Shown piece after piece: positions 19,644-28,772 of a stretch of 64,000 bases of DNA. The notes under the pieces were generated by a model. That model was given only the letters and a program-made list of their open reading frames with translations. It had not been told where the DNA came from and made no database searches. Made by a program: the position numbers and the translations under genes. The stretch's first letter is position 1; the number at the start of each line of letters is the position of its first letter. Origin of the DNA: Bacteroidota bacterium (lineage in GTDB: Bacteria; Bacteroidota; Bacteroidia; Bacteroidales; PUMT01); the NCBI GenBank assembly GCA_003554865.1, contig PWHJ01000122.1:62001-126000 (forward strand). Reading direction: 5' to 3'.

Positions 19644-21299
19644 ATGAAGATAGCACTTGCACAGCTGAATTATCACGTTGGAGACATTGCCGCCAACACT
19701 ACCGACATTGTTTTCAATATCAAGAAAGCACAGGAGTTCAAAGTTGATCTTCTTATATTTTCCGAGTTGTCAGTTTGCGGTTACCCCCCTCATGATCTGC
19801 TTGATTATCCCGGTTTTGTAAGAAAATCAATGGAAGCGGTTGAAAACATAGCCAGGGTATGCAACGATATCGGGGTAATAGTAGGCGCACCGCTAATCAA
19901 TGAAGACCCTAACGGGAAAAACCTCTTCAACTCAGCTTTTTTTCTCTATGACGGCAAAATACAAAGCGTTCATCACAAAATGCTTTTGCCCGATTATGAC
20001 ATCTATGATGAATACCGCTACTTCGAGCCGGGCAAAGAAGTGAGCCTGGTCGAGTTCAAAGGAAAAAAAATAGCAGTTGCAATATGTGAAGACATATGGT
20101 ACGAACAACCCGAAGAAAACAATTTCGGGAGAAAATATTTTTACTCTGACTCCCCTCTTGAAAAGCTTGCTTCAATGAACCCGGACTTTGTTGTAGGCCT
20201 GACTGCCACACCTTTTGCATGGTCAAAAACAGATGCGAAAAAAAGTGTTTACATTAAAAACGGTGAGAAATATGGTGTTCCGTTTTTTGTGGTAAACCAG
20301 GTTGGGGCTAACAACGATTTGATATTTGAAGGAGCCTCAATTGTAATAAACCAAAAGGGGCAGGTTTTTGACAGGCTGGCTTTTTTTGAAGAAGATTTCC
20401 AGATATATGAGCTGGATGAAGTCAAAAATACGAAAGCCCATGGTATTAAACTAAATGTGAAAGATCCTGTTGAAATGACTTTTTATGCCCTTGTACTTGG
20501 TATAAAAGATTTCTTCAGCAAACTTGGTTTTAAAAAAGCGGTAATAGGGCTTTCCGGCGGACTGGATTCGGCCCTTACGGCAGCCCTTGCAGTAAAAGCG
20601 CTTGGACATGAAAATGTGGACGCCCTTATACTTCCCTCCACCTACACCAGTAAGAAGTCTTTGGAAGATGCAAAAGAGCTCTCAAAAAACCTCGGTATCA
20701 ATTACCACACAATCGATATTGACCCGCTGCTGAAGAACTTCAAAGATTCGCTTACACCCTTGCTGGGTGAGACCCAGCCGGACCAAACCGAAGAAAACCT
20801 TCAGGCACGCATAAGGTGCACTTTACTTATGGCATTTTCCAATAAATTCGGCAGTGTACTTTTAAACACTTCAAATAAAAGCGAATTTGCAGTAGGATAC
20901 TCAACGCTTTATGGAGACATGTCGGGAAGCCTTTCGGTACTGGGGGATGTTTACAAAACGGACGTATATAAACTGGCTGATTATCTGAATAAAAACGGAG
21001 AGGTGATACCAAAGGGTTCTGTAACAAGGGCCCCTTCCGCTGAGCTTAAACACAACCAGAAAGATTCCGACGATCTGCCACCTTACAGTTTGCTTGACAG
21101 TATCCTGTATCAGTACATTGAACTGGGCAGAACTGAGCAGGAAATCAAAAGTACAGGCCTGGATGCAGCAGCTGTAAGCAAAACCGTTTCACTTGTCAAC
21201 AAATCAGAGTATAAGCGTTACCAGGCACCGCCTATTCTAAGGGTATCACCTAAAGCATTCGGCCATGGAAGGCGTATGCCGCTGGTAGCCAAATTCTGA
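19644..21299 (+). CDS. nadE: Glutamine-dependent NAD+ synthetase
   Basis: NadE amidates deamido-NAD, using ammonia released from glutamine. The 551-residue protein holds an N-terminal nitrilase-type glutaminase (FSELSVCGYPPHDLL, KMLLPDYDIYDEYRYF, VAICEDIWY with catalytic Cys) and a C-terminal synthetase with the ATP loop GLSGGLDSALTAALA. Length and order are standard for the two-domain form. It starts at ATG 19644, 65 bp after the end of repeat copy B, whose presence may influence its leader. Confidence 0.97.
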   Translation: MKIALAQLNYHVGDIAANTTDIVFNIKKAQEFKVDLLIFSELSVCGYPPHDLLDYPGFVRKSMEAVENIARVCNDIGVIVGAPLINEDPNGKNLFNSAFFLYDGKIQSVHHKMLLPDYDIYDEYRYFEPGKEVSLVEFKGKKIAVAICEDIWYEQPEENNFGRKYFYSDSPLEKLASMNPDFVVGLTATPFAWSKTDAKKSVYIKNGEKYGVPFFVVNQVGANNDLIFEGASIVINQKGQVFDRLAFFEEDFQIYELDEVKNTKAHGIKLNVKDPVEMTFYALVLGIKDFFSKLGFKKAVIGLSGGLDSALTAALAVKALGHENVDALILPSTYTSKKSLEDAKELSKNLGINYHTIDIDPLLKNFKDSLTPLLGETQPDQTEENLQARIRCTLLMAFSNKFGSVLLNTSNKSEFAVGYSTLYGDMSGSLSVLGDVYKTDVYKLADYLNKNGEVIPKGSVTRAPSAELKHNQKDSDDLPPYSLLDSILYQYIELGRTEQEIKSTGLDAAAVSKTVSLVNKSEYKRYQAPPILRVSPKAFGHGRRMPLVAKF

Positions 21300-21455
21300 A
21301 AAGCAACCCTCAAGTGTTCATTGCCGGCAGTTCTTTTCCGTGAGGGTTAATAAACGAGTGTTGCACCCGCTCCATATTACAGACAGAGGCTGGCAGTTTA
21401 AAAAAATCCTCGATTTTAATTAATTTTAAAGCTTACATTTTTTATTCGAGCTGCC

Positions 21456-22157
21456 ATGGTTAAAGGTGATTATATATGCGAGAATTGCATAAATAACAAT
21501 AAGTCAGTTTTCAACTTCCTTCCCCGGGAAGAGAAGCAGATATTATCCCAAAATCACAAATGCCTGAACTATAAAAAAGGAGATATCATATACCGCGAAG
21601 GGGAAAAGCCTGCGGGTCTTTTATGCCTTTCTGCAGGAAAGGTGAAAATATTCAAGGAGGGTATTGGGGGCAGAGAGCAAATAGTTCGTATGGCAAAACC
21701 GGTTGGGTTTATTGGATACAGGGCTCTTTTTGCTGAAGAAAATTATATGGCATCTGCACTTGCAATTGAAGATTCAAAAATATGTGTTATCAGCAAAAAT
21801 ATACTTTTCAGTGTTCTTAAAAGGAACAGTGATCTGTCACTGACAATAATTAAATCTTTTGCATGTGAGCTGGGCTTTTCCAACAACCGTACAGTAACGC
21901 TTACACAAAAACATATAAGGGGAAGGCTGGCAGAATCGCTAATATTCCTGAAGGATACTTACGGGCTCGAGGAAGATCAAAAAACAATAAAAGTTTACCT
22001 CTCACGCGAGGATCTTGCAAACCTCTCAAATATGACCACATCTAATGCTATCAGGACCCTCTCGAATTTTGCATCCGAAAAGGTCATTTCCCTTGACGGG
22101 AGAAAAATAAAAATCCTCAACCCTGAAAAGCTTGAGTTTATAAGCGAAATGGGGTAA
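21456..22157 (+). CDS. Crp/Fnr-family transcriptional regulator
   Basis: This 233-residue regulator has a cyclic-nucleotide-binding-like domain (about residues 20-145; YKKGDIIYREGEKPAGLLCL). A C-terminal winged helix-turn-helix follows (about 155-225; LSREDLANLSNMTTSNAIRT). The N-terminus has a CxxC (C8, C11) but lacks the full four-Cys pattern of oxygen-sensing FNR, so a cluster is possible but unproven. It ends 4 bp from the convergent MurF-Alr stop. Ligand and target genes unknown. Confidence 0.92.
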   Translation: MVKGDYICENCINNNKSVFNFLPREEKQILSQNHKCLNYKKGDIIYREGEKPAGLLCLSAGKVKIFKEGIGGREQIVRMAKPVGFIGYRALFAEENYMASALAIEDSKICVISKNILFSVLKRNSDLSLTIIKSFACELGFSNNRTVTLTQKHIRGRLAESLIFLKDTYGLEEDQKTIKVYLSREDLANLSNMTTSNAIRTLSNFASEKVISLDGRKIKILNPEKLEFISEMG

Positions 22158-22160
22158 GGC

Positions 22161-24227
22161 TCATTTATGCAGGTAAACCCGTCTGACCCTCGAGGAAACT
22201 GAAGTGAGGACTTCATAGGGAATTGTCCCGAGAGCGGAGGCCATATTTGAAATTGTATTGGATTCGCCAAAAATTATTACTTCATCACCCTCTATTGCAC
22301 CTATACCTGAAACATCAATCATACACATATCCATACAAACATTACCTATTACCGGGGCATTATGACCTTTAACCAGCATCGTCCACCTTCCGTTTCCGAG
22401 CTTTCTCCTGAGACCGTCAGCATACCCAACAGGCACAACCGCAATATCGGTAAAATCATTTATTCTTCCCTTTCTTCCATATCCAACAGATTCACCTGGG
22501 CCAACTCTTTTTATCTGAGATATAACACTCTTAAATGAGCATACATTGGCAAGGCTAACATTGTTGAGTGAGGTTATTCCATACATGCCGATTCCGAGTC
22601 TCACCATCTGAAACTGGTATTCAGGAAAACGTTCAATACCTGCAGAATTGAGTATATGTCTCATAAAAGAACAACCCAGGCCCTTTTCAAGCTTACGGGT
22701 CAAAAAAATGAATTTTTCAGCCTGCTCCCTTGTAAACTCATCATGTCGGGGGTCTTCAGCCACAGCCAGGTGAGAAAGCACCGATTTTATTTTCAGCCTT
22801 TTACTTCTTATGCACTCTTCAATAAGCCGGTCTATCTCGGCAGGTAAGAAACCCAGGCGGTTCATTCCGGTTTCAAGCTTTATATGAACGGGATATTTAT
22901 CCAGTCCCTTTTCAGATATAAATTCATTGAACAAGCGCATCCCCCTGAAGCTGTACAACTCAGGCTCCAGGCTGTAACCGGTTATAAGGGGATAAGATGC
23001 CGGATCGGGGTTAAAAACCATTATTGGAAGGTCAATGCCCGCTTTTCTTAAAGCAACACCTTCATCGGTAAATGCCACCGCTAAATAATCGGCACCGTGA
23101 TGCTGAAGAAAAGCAGCGGTTTCAATCAAACCCGTCCCGTAAGAAAAAGCCTTTACAACAGCCATAACCCTCGTGCCAGGATCAAGATTTCTGCGAAAAT
23201 AATTAACGTTTTCGAGCATTTTGGGAAAATTTACCTCCAGCCTGGTTACATGAGACTCCTGCCGCCTCTCTCCAAATACCGGTCGCAACCATTGCATGCG
23301 GCCGGATTCCAAAACCTGCCATTCATCCGTATAACAGGCAAATGCTGCAGCGTGTAAGGCGTTTTCAACCGAAATCTCATCAATAAAAGGTATTGCTACC
23401 TTCAGGTTTTTATCTCTATAAAGAAATTCGATCACTGTTTCTTTCTCCAGTTTTTCTGTCGATATCACCCGGATGTCGGCACTTTTGCCTGCAGCCCAGC
23501 AAAATGTGCGCGAAAACCCGCTTTCCTTTACGGCTTTGTCAATCAACTCATTATCACTGCAATAAATAAGAACTTTACAATCTTTAAAAAGAAGCAGGTG
23601 TTCTTTTATTTTTTCACCGGCGGAAGAAAAATTTTCACCGTGCATCAAATGCGTAGTTGTCAGCACCCCTATCTGAGGTTTAATAACCTTTTCCAGATAC
23701 TTAATTTCCCCGGGCTTTGCAACGGAAACTTCAAGCAGACCCAGACCGGCACTTTCATCAATTTCCCGGAAAAACAAAGGAATATTCTCTAAATTGTTAA
23801 TTGGGTGGCCCTTTACAATTTTCTTACGCGGGTGCAGCAATTGAAAGATCCACTCTTTAAGAACCTCCACACCTGCATTCCCGGTAATACAGGCAATCTG
23901 ACAACTTAAGCGGCTTCTGTGAAAAGCGGCAACTTTATAAAGCATCTCCCGGGGGTCTTTTGATATCAAAAAATTGACCTCGGGAAGTTTTTTGATTCCG
24001 GGAGGCAGGTCACTGACGACGAAATTGACAACCCCTTTTTCATATAACCGGGCAAGCAGATTGCCGCAGCAATATTTTGCTTCAGGGAGAACAAAAAAAA
24101 GTGTTTCCCGGGGAGAGAAAACCTCACTGGTTTCAGTTGCAAGATATTTTACAACTGCCTGCGGAGAGTGTCCATGGAGCCGGCCTCCGCAATTTTCAGC
24201 CAACTCTTTTATTGTATATGCAGGCAT
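22161..24227 (-). CDS. MurF-alanine racemase fusion with degenerate, shortened MurF half
   Basis: This 688-residue protein joins a MurF-like part (1 to about 325) to an alanine racemase (about 327-688). The racemase looks functional: PLP lysine K359 in VVKAFSYGTG, VGYGRKG, VPVGYADGLRR, IGNVCMDMCMIDV. In the MurF part the usual P-loop of this fusion family (GSNGKT) reads GNAGVEVLK, losing the Lys and Thr that bind ATP. The GEAH-type motif reads HLMHG. The C-terminal Mur ligase domain is missing, making the protein well over 100 residues shorter than usual fusions. It should make D-Ala but not ligate D-Ala-D-Ala; a second murF is expected elsewhere. Confidence 0.9.
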   Translation of the reverse strand: MPAYTIKELAENCGGRLHGHSPQAVVKYLATETSEVFSPRETLFFVLPEAKYCCGNLLARLYEKGVVNFVVSDLPPGIKKLPEVNFLISKDPREMLYKVAAFHRSRLSCQIACITGNAGVEVLKEWIFQLLHPRKKIVKGHPINNLENIPLFFREIDESAGLGLLEVSVAKPGEIKYLEKVIKPQIGVLTTTHLMHGENFSSAGEKIKEHLLLFKDCKVLIYCSDNELIDKAVKESGFSRTFCWAAGKSADIRVISTEKLEKETVIEFLYRDKNLKVAIPFIDEISVENALHAAAFACYTDEWQVLESGRMQWLRPVFGERRQESHVTRLEVNFPKMLENVNYFRRNLDPGTRVMAVVKAFSYGTGLIETAAFLQHHGADYLAVAFTDEGVALRKAGIDLPIMVFNPDPASYPLITGYSLEPELYSFRGMRLFNEFISEKGLDKYPVHIKLETGMNRLGFLPAEIDRLIEECIRSKRLKIKSVLSHLAVAEDPRHDEFTREQAEKFIFLTRKLEKGLGCSFMRHILNSAGIERFPEYQFQMVRLGIGMYGITSLNNVSLANVCSFKSVISQIKRVGPGESVGYGRKGRINDFTDIAVVPVGYADGLRRKLGNGRWTMLVKGHNAPVIGNVCMDMCMIDVSGIGAIEGDEVIIFGESNTISNMASALGTIPYEVLTSVSSRVRRVYLHK

Positions 24228-24344
24228 AAAAAATCTGTCAAGCTGTTTTTGCGAAAAATAACAAAAATTTTACCTGTACATTCCGGAATGCTTTGCTCAA
24301 TAATTGTTAATTTTGTAAAATTAAAAAAAACAGGACACCAATTT

Positions 24345-25130
24345 ATGTCATCCATCAACAAAATAAAACCCGCCGAAAAGCTCAGGGAGCTTGAGGTGAT
24401 TTTTAAAAATATAAAACAGGGAGAAAAACCGGATAGAATAGACATTGATCTTGCACTCGAAAAAACAAGGGAATTGTACTCGGCCCTTCTTTTCCTTAAA
24501 GAGAGCTCACAGAGGGCTGGAGGGGAAGAAGAAACCCGGCAGGAGGAAAACGATCAGAAAGGAAAGTCTCCCGTTCCTGCCGATCCTATAGTAACTGAAG
24601 GTCACAGCAATCAGTTCTTTGAAGTGGAAAACCGTATCCCCGGCATATCCGACAAGGAAAAATCAACCGAACAAGAAGATCAGTATATGGAAAAATCAAC
24701 CGATCCCAAAGAAGCAGATGATCAATATAGTGAAAGCGAAAGTGAATCAAAAGAGCAAACTGAATCAAAAACAGATGAAAACAGAAAAAAGAAAATTTAT
24801 ATAGTAGCAGACCGCTATTTTGACTCGCAAAGCCATATTAATGAAACACTGGCTAACAAAAGAAAAGAAAAAGACCTTACAAGCCACATGCAAAACAAGC
24901 CTATAAAAGATTTAAGGGATTTTATAGGACTAAATGAAAAATTCCTCTTTATAAGGGAGCTGTTTAATAACAACCCCGATGAATACAACAAATGCATTGA
25001 TTATTTGAACAAAACCTCCACATACGAGGAAGCTATGGATTATCTTAAAACCGGTTTTGACTGGGATGAAAACAATAAGGCTGCCCAAAAGCTTATAAAT
25101 CTTGTAAAACGCAAACACCGGAAAGAATAG
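24345..25130 (+). CDS. Conserved Bacteroidota protein of unknown function, upstream of rsmI
   Basis: This 261-residue protein starts at ATG 24345; an earlier in-frame start at 24168 overlaps the divergent MurF-Alr gene. It has a helical N-terminus (about 1-60) and a long acidic, low-complexity middle (about 60-150; repeated Glu/Ser/Lys). A conserved C-terminal helical domain (about 160-255) contains KPIKDLRDFIGLNEKFLFIREL and YEEAMDYLKTGFDWD. I recognise the C-terminal pattern from Bacteroidota hypothetical proteins but know no function. No signal peptide or membrane segment, so cytosolic. A -7-like TAATTTTG lies at 24308-24315. rsmI follows after 8 bp. Confidence 0.75.
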   Translation: MSSINKIKPAEKLRELEVIFKNIKQGEKPDRIDIDLALEKTRELYSALLFLKESSQRAGGEEETRQEENDQKGKSPVPADPIVTEGHSNQFFEVENRIPGISDKEKSTEQEDQYMEKSTDPKEADDQYSESESESKEQTESKTDENRKKKIYIVADRYFDSQSHINETLANKRKEKDLTSHMQNKPIKDLRDFIGLNEKFLFIRELFNNNPDEYNKCIDYLNKTSTYEEAMDYLKTGFDWDENNKAAQKLINLVKRKHRKE

Positions 25131-25138
25131 AACACTTA

Positions 25139-25813
25139 ATGAGCAAGCTGATAATAGTGCCAACTCCTATTGGCAATCTTGGAGACATAACTTACCGTGC
25201 CATTGAGGTGTTGGGTAAAGCCGACCTGTTGCTTGCGGAAGATTCGAGAAAAACCGGCATACTGCTTGCCCACTACGGTATTAAAAACAGACCGGTTCCT
25301 CATCACAAGTTCAATGAACACAAAACAGCCTCCGGAATTACAAAAAGGATACTTAACGGGGAAACTGTAGCATTAGTTTCCGACTCAGGCACACCGGGTA
25401 TTTCCGACCCGGGGTTTTTGCTTGTAAGAACATGTCTTGAACTAAACATTGAAGTTGAATGCCTTCCCGGAGCAACAGCTTTACTACCTGCCCTGATTAA
25501 TTCCGGGCTTCCCACAGACAGGTTCTGTTTTGAAGGATTTCTGCCCCACAAAAAAGGAAGGCAAAAACGCCTCAATGAAATTAAAGAGGAGAAAAGGACC
25601 ATGGTTTTTTACGAATCACCCCACCGTCTTTTAAAAACACTGCAACAACTTTCAGAAACATTAGGCAGGGAAAGGCGGGCTTCGGTATCAAGGGAGATAA
25701 CAAAAATGTATGAGGAAAACATCCGTGGTACCCTTGATGAGATAATCTCTCATTTTTCTTCTTCTCGCATAAAAGGTGAAATTGTGATAGTTGTAGCCGG
25801 CAGGGAAAAATAA
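25139..25813 (+). CDS. rsmI: 16S rRNA (cytidine-1402-2'-O)-methyltransferase
   Basis: RsmI 2'-O-methylates C1402 in the ribosomal P site using SAM. The 224-residue protein has the tetrapyrrole-methylase fold motifs VPTPIGNLGDIT, ADLLLAEDSRKTG, ALVSDSGTPGISDPG and LPGATALLPAL. Its length is at the short end of the family, which commonly has a longer C-terminus. Probably cotranscribed with the unknown protein upstream. Confidence 0.96.
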   Translation: MSKLIIVPTPIGNLGDITYRAIEVLGKADLLLAEDSRKTGILLAHYGIKNRPVPHHKFNEHKTASGITKRILNGETVALVSDSGTPGISDPGFLLVRTCLELNIEVECLPGATALLPALINSGLPTDRFCFEGFLPHKKGRQKRLNEIKEEKRTMVFYESPHRLLKTLQQLSETLGRERRASVSREITKMYEENIRGTLDEIISHFSSSRIKGEIVIVVAGREK

Positions 25814-25826
25814 TAAACCAGACTCT

Positions 25827-27050
25827 TTACCTGCCCTTTTTTTGATCTCTATTAGAACGGGAAGCTATTGAGGATTTTTTGGGAGCAGCCTTCTTTTTTC
25901 CGCTACTTCTGTTAACTTCTTCAAGATGATCAGGCAGGGGGGCTTTATAAATCTCATTTTCAATGAAACGTTCAATATTTTTAAATTTCTGCTTTTCTGA
26001 GGGATCAATGAAAGTAAGGGCCACACCGCTCTGCTCGGCTCTGGCTGTTCTGCCTACCCTGTGAACATAATCTTCTGCGTCTGCGGGAACATTGTAGTTT
26101 ATAACAAGATCTATTGCCTCTATATCTATACCTCTTGAAACAATGTCGGTGGCGATAAGTATCTGGACCTTCCTGTTTTTAAAACGGTTAAGCGCCTCTT
26201 CCCTTTCATTCTGTTGCAGGTCGGAATGCATTGCCTCTACCTTAAAGCCGTGTGATTTCAATTCACTGGCAATCTCCCTGACACTTTTTTTAGTGGAAGA
26301 GAATATCAGTATACTCTTGAGATCTTCTTTCCCTTTCAGCAATTCCCTCATCAGCTCCCTCTTATGCTCATTGCAAACCAGATAGGCTGCCTGGAGTACT
26401 CCTTCCGGTGGCTTTGCAAGGCCAATATTTATCTCTTCCGGGTTTTTGAGGATTTTTTTTGCCAGTTCCCTGATCCTTGGAGGCATTGTGGCTGAAAACA
26501 TTAATGTCTGGCGCTGTTTGGGAACTGAGTCGACAATATGCATTATGTCATCATAAAACCCCATATCCAGCATACGGTCAGCTTCATCAAGGACCAGCAT
26601 TTTCATATTTCCAGAATCTACATTGCCTACGGCAAGATGGGCAATCAATCTGCCGGGTGTTGCAATAACTATATCAACTCCTTTTTCAAGTGCATTTTTT
26701 TGCGCTTCCCATACATTGCCGGAACCTCCCCCGTAAACCGCAATGGAGCTGAACGGCAAAAAATAGGCGAATCCCTGCAACTGCTGGTCAATCTGTAAAG
26801 CAAGCTCACGTGTGGGAACAATTATCATACAATAAGTCCCCTTACGGTCAGGCTCTTTTAAAATCTTTTGCAAAAGCGGCAAAACAAAGGCGGCTGTTTT
26901 GCCCGTACCTGTCTGGGCACATCCTATAAGATCACCCCCCTTAAGTATAACAGGTATGGCATCCCTCTGTATGCTTGTAGGAGCCTCAAAGCCCATTGCA
27001 ACGATCCCTTCCATTATGGGCTTATCAAATGAAAACTGATTAAATTCCAA
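25827..27050 (-). CDS. DEAD-box RNA helicase
   Basis: This 407-residue ATP-dependent RNA helicase has Q-motif FSFDKPIMEGI...GFEAPTSIQ, motif I AQTGTGKT, DEAD (VLDEADRMLDMGF), SAT and HRVGRTARAEQSG, ending in a basic tail (KKKAAPKKSS). Family members begin MEFNQFxF; here that sequence follows a TTG at 27050, which I take as the start. The open frame runs on to an ATG at 27146, but that would overlap dnaB by 80 bp and adds no conserved residues. Likely role: RNA or ribosome remodelling (RhlE/DeaD-like). Confidence 0.92.
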   Translation of the reverse strand: MEFNQFSFDKPIMEGIVAMGFEAPTSIQRDAIPVILKGGDLIGCAQTGTGKTAAFVLPLLQKILKEPDRKGTYCMIIVPTRELALQIDQQLQGFAYFLPFSSIAVYGGGSGNVWEAQKNALEKGVDIVIATPGRLIAHLAVGNVDSGNMKMLVLDEADRMLDMGFYDDIMHIVDSVPKQRQTLMFSATMPPRIRELAKKILKNPEEINIGLAKPPEGVLQAAYLVCNEHKRELMRELLKGKEDLKSILIFSSTKKSVREIASELKSHGFKVEAMHSDLQQNEREEALNRFKNRKVQILIATDIVSRGIDIEAIDLVINYNVPADAEDYVHRVGRTARAEQSGVALTFIDPSEKQKFKNIERFIENEIYKAPLPDHLEEVNRSSGKKKAAPKKSSIASRSNRDQKKGR

Positions 27051-27066
27051 AATGACTAATATTTTA

Positions 27067-28590
27067 TTAAAAAGGCGGCGCAGGATTGTCTTCATCGAAT
27101 CCAGCCCCGGGAGGAAAATCCTGCTTCCCGGCAAAATCCTCATCATTTTCCTTGTTCATCTTAGACCCGACTGTAAAGGAAGATGAACCGGGATCCAACA
27201 GCGGCACCTCCTCATCAAGCTCAACAAAGGAGGCTGATTCAGACTGGAATTTCAGTTTAACATCCCCGATCCTGCCATTACGGTGTTTAGCAATAATAAT
27301 TTCGGCGATTCCAATATTTGAGTTACCCTCCTCGTCTTCAAGGAAACCGTAGTATTCCGGACGATGAATAAACAATACCATATCTGCATCCTGTTCAATA
27401 GCCCCCGATTCACGCAAATCGGAAAGCTGCGGACGCTTGGTCCCTCCCCTTGTCTCAACAGCTCTGTTCAGCTGCGAAAGGGCAATGATGGGAACATCCA
27501 GCTCCTTTGCTATTGCCTTAAGTGAGCGGGAAATAATGCTCACTTCCTGTTCCCTGTTGCTGCGCGTTTCGGCTGTACCTGTCATTAACTGAAGATAATC
27601 GATTATTATCAGTCCAACATCATGCTGCAATTTCAATCTGCGGCATTTGGCCCTCAGCTCGTAAATGGAAATTGCAGGAGTATCATCAATAAATATCGGA
27701 GCATCAACCAGATTCTTTATCTTTATTTCAAGCTGCTCCCATTCCCAGTCCTGAAGCCTGCCGTTCCTTATCCTGTCTGAGGGAAGTTTTGTTTCACTTA
27801 CAATTAACCGGTTTACCAATTGCAATGCAGACATCTCAAGTGAAAAAAGAGCAACCGGACGATTATGCTCTACGGCAATATTCCGGGTCATTGATAAAAC
27901 AAAAGCCGTCTTCCCCATGGAAGGACGGGCTGCAATGATCACCAGATCGGAGTCCTGCCAGCCCGATGTTATACGGTCTATTTTGGTAAAACCCGAAGGT
28001 ACACCGCTGAGGTGATCTTCACGTTTACTGGCCTCCTCTATCTGCTGAATGGCATCATTTATAAGAGTGTTTATTTTAACGGTTTCCTTTTTAATATTGC
28101 CTTCGGCTATATTGAAAAGTTCGGTTTCGGAAAAATCAAGCAGATCATCTACATCAATGCTTTCATCAAAAGCCCTGTTCTGTATTTCTGAAGATATTCT
28201 GATAAGCTCTCTCTGAATGTACTTCTGGGCAATTATTCTTGCATGATACTCAATATGGGCACCCGAGGTTACCCTGCCGGTTAACTGTGTAATATAGCCG
28301 GCACCGCCGACTGATTCAATCTCTTTGCGTTTTTTTAACTCCTCTGTAACAGTCAGAATATCTATGGGTTTTTCCTTTGCAGACAATTCAAGAATTGCAG
28401 CATAAATCTTCTGATGGGAGTTTTTATAAAAACTCTCGGGCTTTAACAAATCCAAAACGGCAATAAGGGCATCCTTTTCAAGCATTATCGCCCCGAGCAC
28501 AGTTTCTTCCAATTCTACGGCCTGGGGCGGGACCTTGCCATATTCACCAATTGCCGTAGGATTTTTATTTTTGTCAGATTTTCCTGCCAT
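27067..28590 (-). CDS. dnaB: Replicative DNA helicase DnaB
   Basis: DnaB unwinds DNA at the replication fork as a hexamer. The 507-residue protein has an N-terminal collar domain (PPQAVELEETVLGAIMLEKDAL), the RecA-type Walker A IIAARPSMGKTAF, Walker B LIIIDYLQLM and SQLNRAVETR...LSDLRESGAIEQDAD. No intein is present, which is worth noting because bacterial dnaB genes are frequent intein hosts. The C-terminal ~40 residues are an acidic Pro-rich tail. The downstream DEAD-box gene begins 16 bp after its stop. Confidence 0.98.
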   Translation of the reverse strand: MAGKSDKNKNPTAIGEYGKVPPQAVELEETVLGAIMLEKDALIAVLDLLKPESFYKNSHQKIYAAILELSAKEKPIDILTVTEELKKRKEIESVGGAGYITQLTGRVTSGAHIEYHARIIAQKYIQRELIRISSEIQNRAFDESIDVDDLLDFSETELFNIAEGNIKKETVKINTLINDAIQQIEEASKREDHLSGVPSGFTKIDRITSGWQDSDLVIIAARPSMGKTAFVLSMTRNIAVEHNRPVALFSLEMSALQLVNRLIVSETKLPSDRIRNGRLQDWEWEQLEIKIKNLVDAPIFIDDTPAISIYELRAKCRRLKLQHDVGLIIIDYLQLMTGTAETRSNREQEVSIISRSLKAIAKELDVPIIALSQLNRAVETRGGTKRPQLSDLRESGAIEQDADMVLFIHRPEYYGFLEDEEGNSNIGIAEIIIAKHRNGRIGDVKLKFQSESASFVELDEEVPLLDPGSSSFTVGSKMNKENDEDFAGKQDFPPGAGFDEDNPAPPF

Positions 28591-28772
28591 ACATTTTTCC
28601 CTTTTGCCTTTTATTCGAAACCCAAATTTATAAAAATACTTACCTGCGGCTGAATAAAAATCGGAATTTATTTATAAACCGGAAAATGTTAAAAAAATTT
28701 TATTTTTGTTGAAAACCAATCCAAACTTAACGGCACATGTTCACAGATATTTTTAATAACCGGAGGCATTAA

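Noticed and set aside
24168..24344. N-terminal extension of the unknown protein before rsmI
   Set aside because: It would overlap the divergent MurF-Alr gene and has no conserved sequence; ATG 24345 is preferred.
27051..27146. N-terminal extension of the DEAD-box helicase
   Set aside because: Overlaps the end of dnaB; family members start at the Q-motif leader just after TTG 27050.
27067..28590. Intein in dnaB
   Set aside because: The protein is 507 residues with continuous helicase motifs; no insertion.
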